Shown here: in pieces, positions 22,787-35,859 of the stretch
Numbering within the stretch: position 1 is the stretch's first letter
Layout of the letters: the number at the start of each line of letters is the position of its first letter
Origin: Pegoplata infirma
Lineage: Eukaryota > Arthropoda > Insecta > Diptera > Anthomyiidae
DNA length: 64,000 bases
Direction of reading: 5' to 3'
Assembly: GCA_963921195.1 (NCBI GenBank)
Contig: OY992537.1
Coordinates: 179,816,065 to 179,880,064 of the forward strand
Translations under genes and position numbers: made by a program
The notes under the pieces: model-generated
Told to the model about the DNA's origin: nothing
Seen by the model: only the letters and a program-made list of their open reading frames with translations
Database searches by the model: none

Positions 22787-24088
22787 CATTGGCGTAGATA
22801 GCCCTGTCTGGGGGGGGCTTAGCCCCCCCCAAAATAATTTTAGCCCCCCCCAGAATTTTAATCATTCACAATTTTTTTTTTTGTAATTTAATGATTTCAT
22901 TAATTTTTGCAGCAATAAATAATAATAATGAGTCTTTAGGAATCGTTATGATTATTCCACGAGTCTTAAGGACTCGTAATGATTATTATATTAGATCTAA
23001 AAGTTTTTCCCATTGAAAAATAGTCTGAATTATTGCAAAAAGTTTTTATATGAATCTTGAATTTTTTTCCGTAATAAAAACTTCACCGAATATTAGGATT
23101 TTAACTTCAGGAAAACATTTTAAGTTCTTCGAATTAAAAAAAGTTTATAAATTCTAAGTGGTTTTTTATAGACAAAAGTTATTGAAAGAAAGAATCTGAG
23201 ATTTTTGACTAATAATCATCAAATTTTGCAATCATCAGAACTTTTTCTTGAAAAAAATCATAGTAATCTAATGATTTTACTATAGGAAAAACAGTAAAAA
23301 TCTTTCATTTTCATAACATATCTGGGAGTTCTAAATTTCCGAAAAATCTTCAGAATCAAAATTTGTTTAAAAAAAAGATGATTTTTTAACCGCTTTCGGA
23401 GGCCATTCGTTTCTACACTCAAAATAATTACTCTGTTAAATACTCTGTAAAATGACTGTAATCTTAATTCGACAGATATTTGACAAAGTTATCTGTCGAA
23501 ATACAGATTCTTGTGACCGAAAAACAAAATTTTGTAAAATTGGAATTTTCACAAAAAAAGTAAATTTACGATTTGGAAGCATTAAAGCAGGCAAATTTAA
23601 CAAAATTTTAATTTTAATAAATTAAATTTTCTAATTTTAATTAAAATGTTTTTGAAGCAGAGAAGTTTTACTCATAAAATGGATTTAACTAAAACTTTGT
23701 TAATTTACAAAGTTTTTTTTTGTAAAATTTTGAACTCATAAAATGCATAGAGTTTTTTTTTTAAAAATTCTTTTCGGTTTTATCAATATTTAACAGATAA
23801 TTCTGTAAATTTACAGTTTTTTTTTATCGAAAGCATTTTACAGAGTTTTCTTCGTAAAATAACAAAAAATCTTGCTGGTTGGAAATCTATGGTATTTTCT
23901 GCTGGCTCAGCAGAGTATCTCTGTAATTTAACAGAGTGATTATTTTGAGTGTAGGACACCTAGACACATGATGAAGGGAACGCTTCTGAAAAAGGTCTGG
24001 GGTTTTCTATTAAAAAAAAGCCAAAAAATTCAAAAAAATCTGGGGGGGATTTAGCCCCCCCCAGAAATGTTGGCTTCCTACGCCAATG
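22787..24088. mobile_element. hAT-type non-autonomous element, TIR CATTGGCGTAG
   Basis: The exact 8-bp duplication ATAAAAAC lies at 22779-22786 and 24089-24096. The ends CATTGGCGTAG and CTACGCCAATG are inverted. G8/C8 runs near both ends form strong hairpins (22810-22830). A TA-target MITE is nested at 23416-23951. No transposase. Confidence 0.88.
23416..23951. mobile_element. MITE, TIR CACTCAAAATAATTACTCTG, TA target
   Basis: TA at 23414-23415 and 23952-23953. The ends CACTCAAAATAATTACTCTG and CAGAGTGATTATTTTGAGTG are inverted with one mismatch. The interior repeats ACAGAG and CTGTAAA words. Confidence 0.82.
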
Positions 24089-24099
24089 ATAAAAACTAT

Positions 24100-25760
24100 A
24101 AAAGTTTTCATTACAAATTTCTTAAATATTAGTAAAAACACACAAACAAATTCATTTCTGTTAAAAAAAATTATAAATTTTTAATATTTGAAAAGTTATG
24201 TTAGTAACGCCCTTTTGTCTTGTAATTTTCAGAAACACAAAAAGCCCTAACTGCACTGAAGATGTTTAAAAACACCAAGCAGATGTGTTATAAAATGCAA
24301 CAACATGCTAACAAAATTTTATACTGAATGTTGAACTCTAACAAAATGTGGGCGATATTGGAAAAAGGGGCGTGGCACCTGCTATATAACCTAACACTGC
24401 AAAATGTCTCATTTTGGATTCTGTTAAACACATGCTAACTTAATTTGATACAAAATGTCAATTTACCATTTTAAAGCTCCATGTCAAATGAGGGTGGAAC
24501 AGGACAAAGGGTATGGCCCGAAATAACCTAATGCATTAAAATGCTTTAACCTTTTAACGACCACAGGCAACTATACTTCCCAAATGATTTTTTGCAATTT
24601 TTTTTGTTCAAGTAAAAGATAGGATAAATGTGCTAAAATATGAATTATAGAAGAGTTTTAGAGAAACAAAAGTTTTGTTTTCATTAAGTCTCTAACTGGG
24701 TCCACTTACTCACTATAAGTTCTCAAGGTTTGCGAAGTAATAAATATATTAGGGTAAAGAAGGGGGTTCAGAAATCCAAATTCTTGTAGAATAACTATTA
24801 TTAAGTTGCATTTCTTAAAGATCACAGCGAGTACCAAAACAGCGTAATATGGGGGAAGGAGGGGCCCAATTTTTTTATGAGTAACTATTATTAGGTCAGA
24901 AATTACGAAAATTGAAGGAGAATCAAAAACACTTCGGTCAAAAATGTATGGTCGTCAAAGCGTTTACTCGGCTTCTGGAAAATTTCTTAAGATCTACAGT
25001 AAATATTGGGAATTTGATAGATATCTCACTCGCATCCCACAAAGATTCTAAAGGAAAATACCTTAGCTTTTTTTTGAGTTAAAAAAGGGCCGGTTTTAAA
25101 AAAATGCCAAACAAGTTTTTGATTTTGCAAAAAAAAAGTAAACATTTTTTTTTTTGAAAGATTAAAATAATAGCTACCCAAGCAGAAACTGCCAACCGTT
25201 CCAAAGAAAAAGTCTCGGCAAAGCACTTTATTTTTTGTGTAGAAGGTAGTATGAATTCGAAAAAGTACTTTGCAAGCGCTTTGCCAATGTTTTTCTATTT
25301 AAATTCGTTCAAAGTATAAATATTTTATTAAAATTTATTAATTTGCATAATAATTGGAATTTTTTTTATTTCCTTGCAGGATAAGGCCGGTCCTTGATAT
25401 TTCACATGATATGTCACTTATACACAATGACCTACATATTACAAACTTGACATCTTTTATGTAAAAACACCTGTTTCTTTCGTGAGGAAGTGTCTTAAAC
25501 TCCGGATACATACCCGTTTCAGTTCAACACACCACTTTTTTCGGAACTTTTCCAATTTTTTTCCTAAAAGCATTTTTATTAATTTTTTTATTCCAAAACG
25601 CAATGCAAACAAATTTTTTCCGGGACTTAGAAAATTGTTCAAAGTTTGTTAAATTTTTTTTTATCCTAATAAATGCGTCAATAATTTTTTTTATCCTGTT
25701 TTAATAAATTTCTTTATTCAAATAAACACCAAAAAAAGTTGTGTCTTATGGACTTATGTA
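24100..25760. other. AT-rich stretch without recognised genes
   Basis: I see AAATGC and ATGCTAAC words and GCCCTAACT words near 24250 but no coding region, RNA gene or bounded element. It may be the interior of the composite element at 21745-33492. Confidence 0.5.
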
Positions 25761-25772
25761 TACAATTTAGAT

Positions 25773-28645
25773 CAGAGCTCCCTATTACTCGAGTAGTCGA
25801 GTACTCGAGCTACTCGAGCAGCTCGAGTAGCTCGTCAATTACTCGAGCAGCTCGAGTAGCTCGAGCTACTCGAGTAGCTCGAGTAGTAAAACACACATAT
25901 TTTTATATTTAAACTCCTGTAAAACAAAAACTATTATAGCTATTTTCAAAATTTTTACATTTTTGGAATGCTATGCTTCCAAAGAATATACATAATAAAT
26001 ATCAAATTAATAGGATTATCGTAGTGGCTTTGCTAAACTACTACTCGAAAAAGATCGGCGAGTTTTCATACAAATGTATGAAAATCCGCTCTCCTTTAAA
26101 CTTTAATATCAAATTATGAGAATATTTTCAAAAAAACAAGTCATTATTTTTTACCAATTATGATCGCATATACGATTAGAATACTTCCTCGAAATTTCAA
26201 CTCATTTCTACAAAAAATGTGGCATTGGCGATCTACTACTCGAAAAAGATCGGACGCTTTCCATACAAATTTATGAAAATCAGTAGAATTTAGTTTTTTG
26301 AGTAGTAAAACACACAGTTTTTATCTTTGAACTCCTGTAAAACAAAAACTATTATACCGATTTTACAAGTTTTTTTTATTTTTGAAATGGTATGGTTTCA
26401 AAGAATAAAAATAATAATTATCAAATTAATAGGATTATCGTAGTGGCTTTGCCATTCTACTACTCGAAAAAGATCGGCGAGTTTCTATACAAATGTATGA
26501 AAATCCGACCGCCTTTGAACTTTAATCTCAATTTGTAAAAAAAAATCAAAATAACATTAAATTATTTTTTGTCACTTATGATCGCATATATGATAAGAAT
26601 ACTTCCTTAAAATTTCAACTCATTTTTACCAAAAATGTGTCTTTGGCGAACTACTACTCGAAAAAGATCGGCCCATTTCAATACAACTGTATTAAAATCA
26701 GCCTACTTTTGAACTTTGACGTCACTTTATGAAAATGTTTTCAAGAAAACATAACGTTATTTTTTGCCAATTATGATCGTATATATGATGAGAATTCCTC
26801 CTCAAAATTTTAATTCATTTCTACAAGAAATGTGGCATTGGCGAACTACTACTCGAAAAAGATCGGCCGCTTTCCATAATAATGTATGAAAATCTGCCCT
26901 TATTCCAATTTAAATGTTAAATTATGAAAATATTTTCAAAAAACCATGCATTATTTTTTACCAATTATGATCGCATATACGATAAGAATACTTCCTCGAA
27001 ATTTCAACTCATTTCTACCAAAAATTTGGCATTGGCGAACTACTACTCGAAACAGATAAGCCGCTTTTTATGCAAATGTTTGAAAACCAGCACTTGTTTG
27101 AAGTTTAATTTCATTTGTGAAAATCTTTTTAGACCACTAAATTTATTTTTTTACATATTATAATTGCAATGATAATATCACTTCTTAAATCATTATTTTA
27201 ATTTTGACATAATTTACCTGTTGTGAATTTTTTAACCCAAATTCTTTTATTACCTAAAATTTCCCATTTATAATGTACCGTACATTTTTTTTTTTTCATT
27301 TTACCTTTTAGTGTAATATTTATAGGCAGTGTTTTAAAAAAGGCACAGAAAAAGATTTTACAACCTAATAAAAGAACACGTGGTCTCAGCAAATTTTACT
27401 GCCATGGATTTTCCAAATATTTGTTTATGAATCCTTTCATAAAAAAACAAATATCTTTAACATGTTTACGTAATTTATTTCAATTTTTTTTTTTTGTTTA
27501 AATTTTACTGAAGTTATCTAGTCTATGAATGGAAAGCGGCCGATCTTTTTCGAGTAGTAGGTCGATAATGCCACATTTTTTGTAGAAATGAATTTAAATT
27601 TTGAGAAAGTATTCTTATCATTTATGCGATCATATTTGGCAAAAAAATAACTTTATGTTTTCGTGAAAACATTTTTACAAATTGACATTAAAGTTCAAAA
27701 GAGGGCATATTTTCATACATTTGCATGAAAATGGGCCGATCTTTTTCGAGTAGTAGTTCGCCAATACCACATTTTTGGTAGAAATGAGTTGAAATTTTGA
27801 TGAAGTGTTCTTATCATATATGCGATCATAATTGGTAAAAAAATATTTCATCTTTTCTTGAAAATTTTGTCACAATTTGACATTAAAGTTCACAGGAGGT
27901 CGGATTTTCATACATTTGTATAGAAACTCGCCGATCTTTTTCGAGTAGTAGCGTGGCAAAGCCACTATGATAATCCTATTAACTTGATATTTATCATGTT
28001 TATTCTTTGGAACCATACCATTTCAAAAATGTAAAAATTGTAAAAATCGGTATAATAGTTTTTGTTTTACAGGAGCTCAAAGATAAAAACTGTGTGTTTT
28101 ACGACTCAAAGAAATAAATTCCACTGATTTTCAAAAATTTGTATGGAAAGCGTCCGATCTTTTTCGAGTAGTAGATCGCCAATGCCACATTTTTTGTAGA
28201 AATGAGTTGAAATTTCGAGGAAGTATTCTTATCGTATATGCGATCATAATTGGTAAAAAATAATGACATGTTTTTTTTGAAAATATTCTCATAATTTGAT
28301 ATTAAAGTTTAAAGGAGGGCGGATTTTCATACATTTGTATGAAAACTCGCCGATCTTTTTCGAGTAGTAGTTTAGCAAAGCCACTACGATAATCCTATTA
28401 ATTTGATATTTATTATGTATATTCTTTGGAAGCATAGCATTCCAAAAATGTAAAAATTTTGAAAATAGCTATAATAGTTTTTGTTTTACAGGAGTTTAAA
28501 TATAAAAAAATGTGTGTTTTACTACTCGAGCTACTCGAGTAGCTCGAGCTACTCGAGCTGCTCGAGTAATTGACGAGCTACTCGAGCTGCTCGAGTAACG
28601 AGCTACTCGATTACTCGAGCTACTCGAGTAAAAGCGTAGGCTCTG
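25773..28645. mobile_element. Large palindromic hAT-type fold-back element
   Basis: The exact 8-bp duplication ATTTAGAT lies at 25765-25772 and 28646-28653. The ends CAGAGCTCCC and ACGTAGGCTCTG-like (28633-28645) are hAT-type. Next inside come dense runs of CTACTCGAG/CTCGAGCTGC. Each arm (25880-27080 and 27520-28510) then holds 194-223 bp units marked by CTACTACTCGAAAAAGATCG, six in the left arm and five inverted in the right arm. Each unit also carries ATACAAATGTATGAAAATC and GATCGCATATA. The 27080-27520 centre is unique. No ORF of note. Confidence 0.9.
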
Positions 28646-30421
28646 ATTTAGATACGTCCCATTTTTTGTTCTAAAAGTTCTATAATAGTACCATATTTTT
28701 TGTTTTTAAAGCGCTTTCAAAGCGCTTTAAAATAGCAACGGCATACCGTTTACCGTGGTTATCATTTTGGACGCTGGGAGAGTACTAAACTGTGATGCTT
28801 TCCCAGCACACAAGCGACCATAAAAGGTACTTTGCCAGCGCTCTCCCGTTCGTATTTTTCTGCCTGGGTAACTGAAACTCTCGGGACACATTTTACTAGG
28901 AACATTAGGTAATCAGTTACATGGATGCAAAAAACACCTGTTTGGCCAAAATGTAAAATTACGGCCCCCTCTAACTCAAAAAGTTATTTACCGATCTCGC
29001 TGAAAAATTGTGATTAAACTACTATTGGTTTTAAAAGTTGTGTCACTTGAGATGAAAACCCCCATATGTAAATGATGAAATTTGGCACAGGTTGTTATTT
29101 TATCTTTCCTAAGTCCTGTATTTAATGTTAGCGATATTAGACATCAACTTTTTTTTATTTCTGTCCCTTTTTATGAAGAAATTATAAGCTTCCCAATGAA
29201 GCTTACGTTTTAATCAGAGCTGTAAATACTTGAAAATTTATTTACTTATTCTGCAATTTTCAAATATTTTTTGTATTTGTACTTGAAAATTTCAAATACA
29301 AATATTTTTTTACTTACTTAACATTTTTATAAGTAAGTAAAACAAAATACTTACTTAAAGTTTTCAAGTTCAAATATTTTCAAATAAATGTTGTATTTGA
29401 AAAAATGTTTACAAATAAAATATTTATCAACAATGTTTACAAATAAAATATTTGAGAACATTTTTTCAAATATTTTTATACTTGTCCACATTTTTCAAAT
29501 ATTTTTATACTTGCCCACATTTTTCAAATATTCAACACAATAGTTGGTGCAACAAATAAGGGCGTAATAACCAATTTTTTTAAAACAAGTTTTAACGCAA
29601 ATGCATGTATGTATTACAGACTGGCAATGTTCTATAAAAACTTTCCGATTTCCTTACAAGAAAATAGGTAAAGAAACGAAAAAAGGTTTTGTTAAAGGTA
29701 TTATGATGTACACTTTTTTTCCTCAATTTTTTGTCTTGATAAAGAACGGACGAAAAAGTCCGACTATATTCTTATAGGTTTTATAATGAGTAAAAAACAA
29801 ACACTATAAAAACAAAAAAAGTTTTTTTTTGTCACAATTTCAAGTTTCTGAAAGCAGAGAAACTTTGAAAAAGACAAAAATTTTTGTCTTTTTATTATTT
29901 TTCAACTGGCAGTTTTTTTTTTTTCCAAAACAAATAAACAAAATTAACAAAAAAAAAACCAAAACAAACAGAAAAAAATATTTGAAAATTACAAAAAAAT
30001 ATCGAAAATTGTGTTTATTTTAAATAAAAATGTGCAAAAAATTGGAAAATAAATTAATAGCAAAATAAATATATATAAATATCATAATTTAAATGTGTTT
30101 TATTGCATAAATTTTACCAAAACTTTAATTTTTATCAATATGTTATTTTTTTGTTTGAACAAAGGGACAATTTCGTTAATTTTTTGGAACAAAATTTTTA
30201 TACTTAATTTTTTTCTATGTATAAAATGCGGTTTGCACGGTTTATTATGAAAAATATACTCTAATTTATACTTTGAAGATTTCTTGTAACTTTCATAAAT
30301 AAACAGTTTTTTAGAATTTTTAAAATTTGTTTAATTTGTTTTAAAAATAAAGATATTTGGCCCATTGTGTTATTAATATAATGGAAATAAAAAAACGTCA
30401 ACTTCGAAAATTCCTTATAGT

Positions 30422-31041
30422 TTTTATACCCTCCACTTAGTGATAGAGGGTATATATAAGTTTGTCATTCCGTTTGTAACTCATCGAAATATCGGTCTGG
30501 GACCCCATAAAGTATATATATTCATGATGCTCGATCGATTTTAAGACATTCTAGCGATGTCCGTCTGTCCGTCTGTCCGTCTGTCCGTCTGTCCGTCTGT
30601 CTGTCTGTCTGTGGAAAATGCTGTCGCGGACAAAATACTGCACAGAGATGACTGAAACTTAACATATTTATTGGAAGTTCTCCCGAGAAGTTTGGTATTG
30701 CATTTGAGCGATATCGTTTCAGCGGTTCAAAAGTTATGAACGAAAATGTAAGCACACCTCAAAAATTTCCACATAACCTTAAAATACAAAATGCTTTAAT
30801 TCGGCTTCTGGTTGACATATGTGAACATAATTGAACACCAAATGGTATTTAAACAAGTACGAACATATTTTTTGAAGAAAAAAAAAATCGCGGATTTCTT
30901 TTTACCAAAATTTTTTTTCGCGGAAATTTTTTTTTTTTCAAAAGTAAATTCCTTTTAAATAAAGTTTTTTGCAATAATCTTTTTGAAATTGTGGAGGGTA
31001 TCACTACATTCGGCAAGGCCGAATTTAACTTTTTTACTTGT
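30422..31041 (-). mobile_element. DINE-1/Helentron-like element, family A
   Basis: Reverse-strand copy, 620 bp. The tail stem-loop TATACCCTCCACTTAGTGAT is at the left edge, the GTCC/GTCT microsatellite at 30557-30611 and the head palindrome TTCGGCAAGGCCGAA at 31009-31023. This is the shortest family A copy in the window and a good reference for its borders. Confidence 0.75.
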
Positions 31042-31485
31042 TATTCTTTTACTCATAGATATCTATTTCGCTCACACCGTGCTTTCAAGAAAAGACGAAA
31101 AAAAGTGTACATCATACGTACTTAACGGTAATAATCGAAAATTTTGTTAACGCCTTTATTGGGATAACGGTTAGTGGAAAAATGTGTTAAGTGCATTTCT
31201 GATTCTGATAAAATTAGATTCGCCGTTTTTTGCTTCGCATACAAAATGCATGATTACAACAAATGTAAAAAGCTTCAGTTGCAATAAAATTTCGCTGGCA
31301 TTTGAGTCTTTTGAATTTTTTTTTTGCAGAAGAGATTATTTTCATATACAACAAGTAAAAAATCAAAAAGTCTATACAAAAAGTCGACTTTTCGACCTTT
31401 AAACAACAAAAAAGTCGATAAAGACTTATCGACTATAGAACCCTAGTTTTAATTCATCTTTTTCGAGCTATTGCAAATTACAATT

Positions 31486-31720
31486 GAAGGGCTTACTGCA
31501 AGAACTCGATAAGCAACCTTATATTTTTTCGTGTTTTTCGCCTTCTGTTGATGATTCATTAACAGATTTTTGGCAGAAGTCTTGCTTTAACCCTTCGTAC
31601 AAGTATATTGAGAATAAAAGATCTGCAAAGGATCTATTTTCTACATTATTTAAAAAGTTTTTAGGCAAAACCCCCCATAAAATGAAATGTTGCTTATAGA
31701 GTTTTTACAATAAGCCCTTC
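31486..31720. mobile_element. Short MITE, TIR GAAGGGCTTAYTGYAARAAC
   Basis: Inverted ends over about 32 bp, with AATT on both sides (31482-31485 and 31721-31724). It interrupts a decayed block of the 20-bp AATTGTAATTCG repeat. No protein is convincing, although short open frames exist. Confidence 0.7.
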
Positions 31721-31849
31721 AATTAATCTTTTACGAATTTCTAGTATTTAATTTGGAATCTTCTCGAATATCTTTTGGAATCTTCAAATTCTCTTAAGAA
31801 TTTACAAATTTTAATGAAGTGTTCGAGCTACAATTCAAAATAAAACTAA

Positions 31850-32110
31850 AATGATGGAATGCCAAATTTAAACATGATATTTGTATTAGCGCTAGGTCTT
31901 AACATGGACCCTTTTTCAGTCGTATTCGATCTGTAATCAACAGAAGCTTAAGCTTCAAATAATAGTCAAACGTTTGGTAATTGCATCCTGTATCGTGTTC
32001 ACATGCATGTCCATAATCATTTCTACGGATGAACATCGCTAAATCAACTAAAAATTGATATGAAGACGATCGGAGTCTGGGTCGACTATTGCGTGTAGTT
32101 GCAAACATTG
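31850..32110 (+). mobile_element. Worn family B DINE-like fragment
   Basis: The order GCTAGGTCTTAACATGGACC, TCCTGTATCGTGTTCACATG, ACATCGCTAAATCAACT, GACGATCGG follows the family B tail, but identity is low. Confidence 0.45.
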
Positions 32111-33876
32111 ACTATATCATTTAACCTAAGGAATTTTCTTCGGGTTGTAGAATCTGTTTCTTCTTTTTTTTTTTTGAACCAGCATGAACATTGTATCCCA
32201 CACAATCGTCAATATCAGAATATGATTCAGCCATTGCATTATGTAAAATGATTTAATTAATAAATGTAAAAAAATCATAAAAACCAAAAAAAAAAAATGT
32301 TTTAAATTTTATAACAAAATATTTTTGACAAATAAATTTATTTGAAAAAATGTTGCCAAATATTTTATTTGAGTTCAAATATTTTATTTGTAAACATTTT
32401 CTTCAAGTATTTTACTTATAATAAGTATTTTACTTATAGCAAGTATTTTACTTATAGCAAGTATAAACATATTTGAATTTACTTGTATTTGATTTCTTAA
32501 ATACAAATATTTTTTTTACTTACTTAAAACAATGTTAAGTAAGTAAAACAAATATTTGAACTTGAATCCTTCAAGTATAAGTTTACTTAAAAATACTTAA
32601 GTACAACTTTTTTACAGGTTTGGTTTTAATTATGAAACTTGATAGTCGGCAAACGTATCGTTTCCATCGTTATTCCATTACCATATAGTACCATTTTATG
32701 GTAATAGAATAATAAGCTCATAATGACGATTGACGATTATCAAGTTACATAATTAGCCCCCTGTATCTTTTGTAATAATAGCAAAAATTATAATTAAAAA
32801 CAATTTTTTTTTTAATAATTTAACGAAAAATTTACTTTGAATTTTATTCAATCGGAATAAAGAACTTCCAATCATGTTTTTTTATAGTCATTTATTATAT
32901 TGTTATTAAATTTTATGTAGAATTTATATCTTACTTAAGACTAATTGTACTGCATAAATTGCGATTTCTATAGCTGAAAAAGGAACAAGGAACACGGGTC
33001 TGAAGAGGTTAATTGGTAAATTTTCTAAACTTTATTTTTTTTGTACATATACATATATTTTTCCTATTGGTGGACATTGTGGAAGAAGAAGCATCAAAAA
33101 TGTTTAATCTTAAAAAATAACACTTGTATCGGCAATATTATGTATACAAATGTGTAGTTGGGGCTTTTTGGTTTAACAAATATCAAAGCATGTAGTTAGG
33201 GCTTTTTGAATTTTGTTAATAAAATCCCCATTTTTGATCAAAGGAGTCTAAATTTTTTTGTGGACATGTATTTTGATCCAATACATAAGAATCAATTAAA
33301 AACGCGATTTTGAATTTTTTGTTAGTTAGGGCGTTTTGCATTTTAGGTGACGATATATGGAATATTACATTACGTGTGTATGTTCATATATGCTCCCATA
33401 TATGACATACATTTCCATATATTGTTCATGTACTATCATACAGGGTATATGTATGATCATGTATGAACATACATGTTCATTTTCACCCGGGATGCCAATT
33501 TGATTGGTTGAAGACACCAATGGTTTCAGACCCAGTTGGGTCCATTAAGGATTATCATAGTTTTTGGTCCAAAATGTTTGTCCGTTTCGCTCTACATTGA
33601 TTGGTTTTTGAGATATGTGAATTTAAAGTCCCAATAGGGTATTGAGAATTTTAAAAACTGGATAACTTTCAAACTATTACTCGTAGAGTTTTTTATTGAT
33701 CGCGTTCTACATGTTGAGAACTACAAAATTTTCTCTAGACTTTTTGTTAGTTTTTATAGTTAAAAAAAAATCGAAGGTTTCGGACTTTTTCAAAAAACCG
33801 ATTTTTATATTTACACGTTAAAAAATAAGTGATAGTTGTGATGCAGTTTTGTTTCCAGCTGAGGTAGCACTGATAT

Positions 33877-34424
33877 TAGAGATGGGCACATGAGCAGATT
33901 ACAGCGTGATTCACGTTATTCACGCGTGAATGTGACTGAATTTAATTTTACTCAAGTGATTGTGAGTGAGTGTAAGTGGAGAAAAAAATTGCGTGAGAGA
34001 GTGTGCGTGAGTAAGATTTTTGCGTGAGTGAGTGTGCGTGAGTCGATTTTTTTGCGTGAGTTTGCGTGATTTATTTTCTTTTCTTATTTCCTGTTGTACC
34101 AAAAAAAGCAAAAAAAAAATTGTTAAATATGGCTCAATTTAATACTTCGTCCCGAAAAAAATGTAAAATTTCGCTGAACTTAAAATTTTGATGAAAATTT
34201 TAGTTTTTGATTTTTTTTTTGTAAAATTAAGTGTTTCGTGAGTGTGAGTCAACGTGAGTGTGAGTGAAGCTTGTGTGAGTGCATGTGAGTGTGAGTTGTA
34301 TTAAATTTACTCACGTGATTGTGAGTAGAAAAAATATGCTCATGAGTGAGTGTGAGTGATTCAAAAATTCCTGTCGTGGGCGTGAGTGAGTGTGAGTCAA
34401 AAATCACTCACGCGCCCATTTCTA
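33877..34424. mobile_element. hAT-type MITE, TIR TAGAGATGGGC, GTGAGT-rich
   Basis: The exact 8-bp duplication ACTGATAT lies at 33869-33876 and 34425-34432. The ends TAGAGATGGGC and GCGCCCATTTCTA are inverted. The body consists mainly of GTGAGTGTGAGTG and GTGCGTGAG words. Same family as 2194-3375. Confidence 0.9.
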
Positions 34425-34893
34425 ACTGATATGTCCAGTGTTCAAAAAAGGTCTGCTTGCTTTGTGATTTTTAAGTTGTACACACGAAGTTGTTGACCCA
34501 ATGTTGTTAATTCCACTATAAGTAACCCACGCATATAGGATGCAGGGGAGTCGGTGTAAGCCGCACGATAGACGACGTTGGGGTTAGTCAGGGAATCGGG
34601 TGACGAAATATATTAGTAGAAGTACTAAGTAAGTCACCAGAGTCATAGAGTAGTACAACAAATGGCGTTTGAAAAAGTAGTAAACAAAAACCATATGGTA
34701 TTGTTTACGAAATTTTATCACAAATCGAAATGTGAGCGAGATGGAAGATACCAGTTTTACAGTGAGAATGCAGATTGTTTTTTGTCTCTCTTTGCTTTAC
34801 GTTCGAACTTTAGTTTGGCATTGCCAGACTTTTCCAATTATCTTTGGTGATGCCAGATCTACAAAACGGTCGATGGATTACTTTATAACTTTG

Positions 34894-35320
34894 TAAGTCA
34901 CGAGAATAGGGTGCAGGTGAGTCGGGTTGTACGAACGATAGGTGGCGTTCGGGTTTAGTTGGTGATCGGGTTGTTAACTACGATTAGTATCAATACTAAG
35001 TAACTCACGAGAATAGGTGGCAGATGAGTGGGGTTAGTACGAACGATAGGTGGCGTTCGGGTTTAGTGGGTAATCGGGTTGCTAAATACGATTAGTATAA
35101 ATACTAAGTAACTCACGAGAATAGGTGGCAGGTGAGTCCGGTTAGTACGAACGATAGGTGGCGTTCGGGTTTAGTGGGTGATCGGGTTGTTAACTACGAT
35201 TAGTATAAATACTAGTAATTCACGAGAATAGGTGGCAGGTGAATCGGGTTAGTACGAACGATAGGTGGCTTTCGGGCTTAATGGTGATCGGGTTTTCTAA
35301 CTACGAACCATCTACGGCCT
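34894..35320 (+). repeat. Minisatellite, period about 107 bp, four copies
   Basis: Units start near 34894, 35001, 35109 and 35216. They contain TCACGAGAATAGG, ACGAACGATAGGTGGCGTTC, GGGTTTAGT and TACGATTAGTAT. A diverged unit lies at 34519-34640. The block is clearly GC-richer than its surroundings. No ORF continues through all units. Confidence 0.9.
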
Positions 35321-35859
35321 AGGACGGAGTTCGAAACAGGAATCTGGTCGGCTTACGGTATACAACGTATATTGTACGAGGTATATCACGAACTCCAACT
35401 GGTTTCTCGTTATCTTGGTTAGCTAAACTCTGTCATTATATTTAATAATTTGACTAACTAAGTGAGAATTGTCCGGTACTCTTACATGTTTGCTAGTAAT
35501 CACAAACAAACAACTTCATATTAGGTGTGGGTACAGGTAGAGTCGTAAGGTATAGGGAAAAGTATTTTCGGTGTAACGGCACGTTACATAGTCACTTTGA
35601 ACAATATATTTCATATATTTTTTCTAAAAATACATTAAAATACCAACAAAATGTTGTCCAACTTTTTTTAAGATATCGATATTTTTACTGGTCAATATTA
35701 ATTGAAAATTTCAATTTCTTCTTGAAAAATTGGTTGCTCAACACCAACTTGGAATAAAAGGCTGAAAATTGGTGTCTATGTTGGATTTAATAGGTACTAC
35801 AACATGTCCATAAATTTAATAAATCGAAGGGGTTCGGGTCCGAAAGTGTGCAATTTCAC

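Larger units (their letters stand above)
29215..32622. mobile_element. hAT-type composite element, TIR CAGAGCTGTAAA
   Basis: The exact 8-bp duplication GTTTTAAT lies at 29207-29214 and 32623-32630. The ends CAGAGCTGTAAA and TTTACAGGTTTG are inverted with two mismatches. The subterminal zones (29220-29530 and 32290-32610) are packed with AAATATTTGAA, TTTACTTACTTA and TACTTG words. Nested inside are a family A DINE-like element, a fold-back MITE and a worn family B fragment. Confidence 0.85.
21745..33492. mobile_element. Candidate composite element with inverted arms, broken by nested hAT insertions
   Basis: The left arm starts TCCCGGGTGAAAATGAGCAT (21745) and the right arm ends with the inverse ATGTTCATTTTCACCCGGGA (33492). 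Further in, ATATCGTCACCTAAAATGCA and AACGCCCTA, then CAAAAAGCCCTAACT, occur in mirrored order on both sides. Removing the four nested insertions leaves about 3.8 kb. I found no target duplication, so two independent inverted copies remain possible. No transposase was recognised. Confidence 0.45.

Noticed and set aside
25773..28645. Assembly artefact as the cause of the large palindrome
   Set aside because: The arms differ at many positions and an exact 8-bp duplication flanks the whole, so an inverted mis-assembly is unlikely.
33870..34430. CRISPR-like look of the regularly repeated GTGAGTG words
   Set aside because: The repeats have no constant length or unique spacers, and the block is bounded by hAT ends with an 8-bp duplication in a eukaryotic context.
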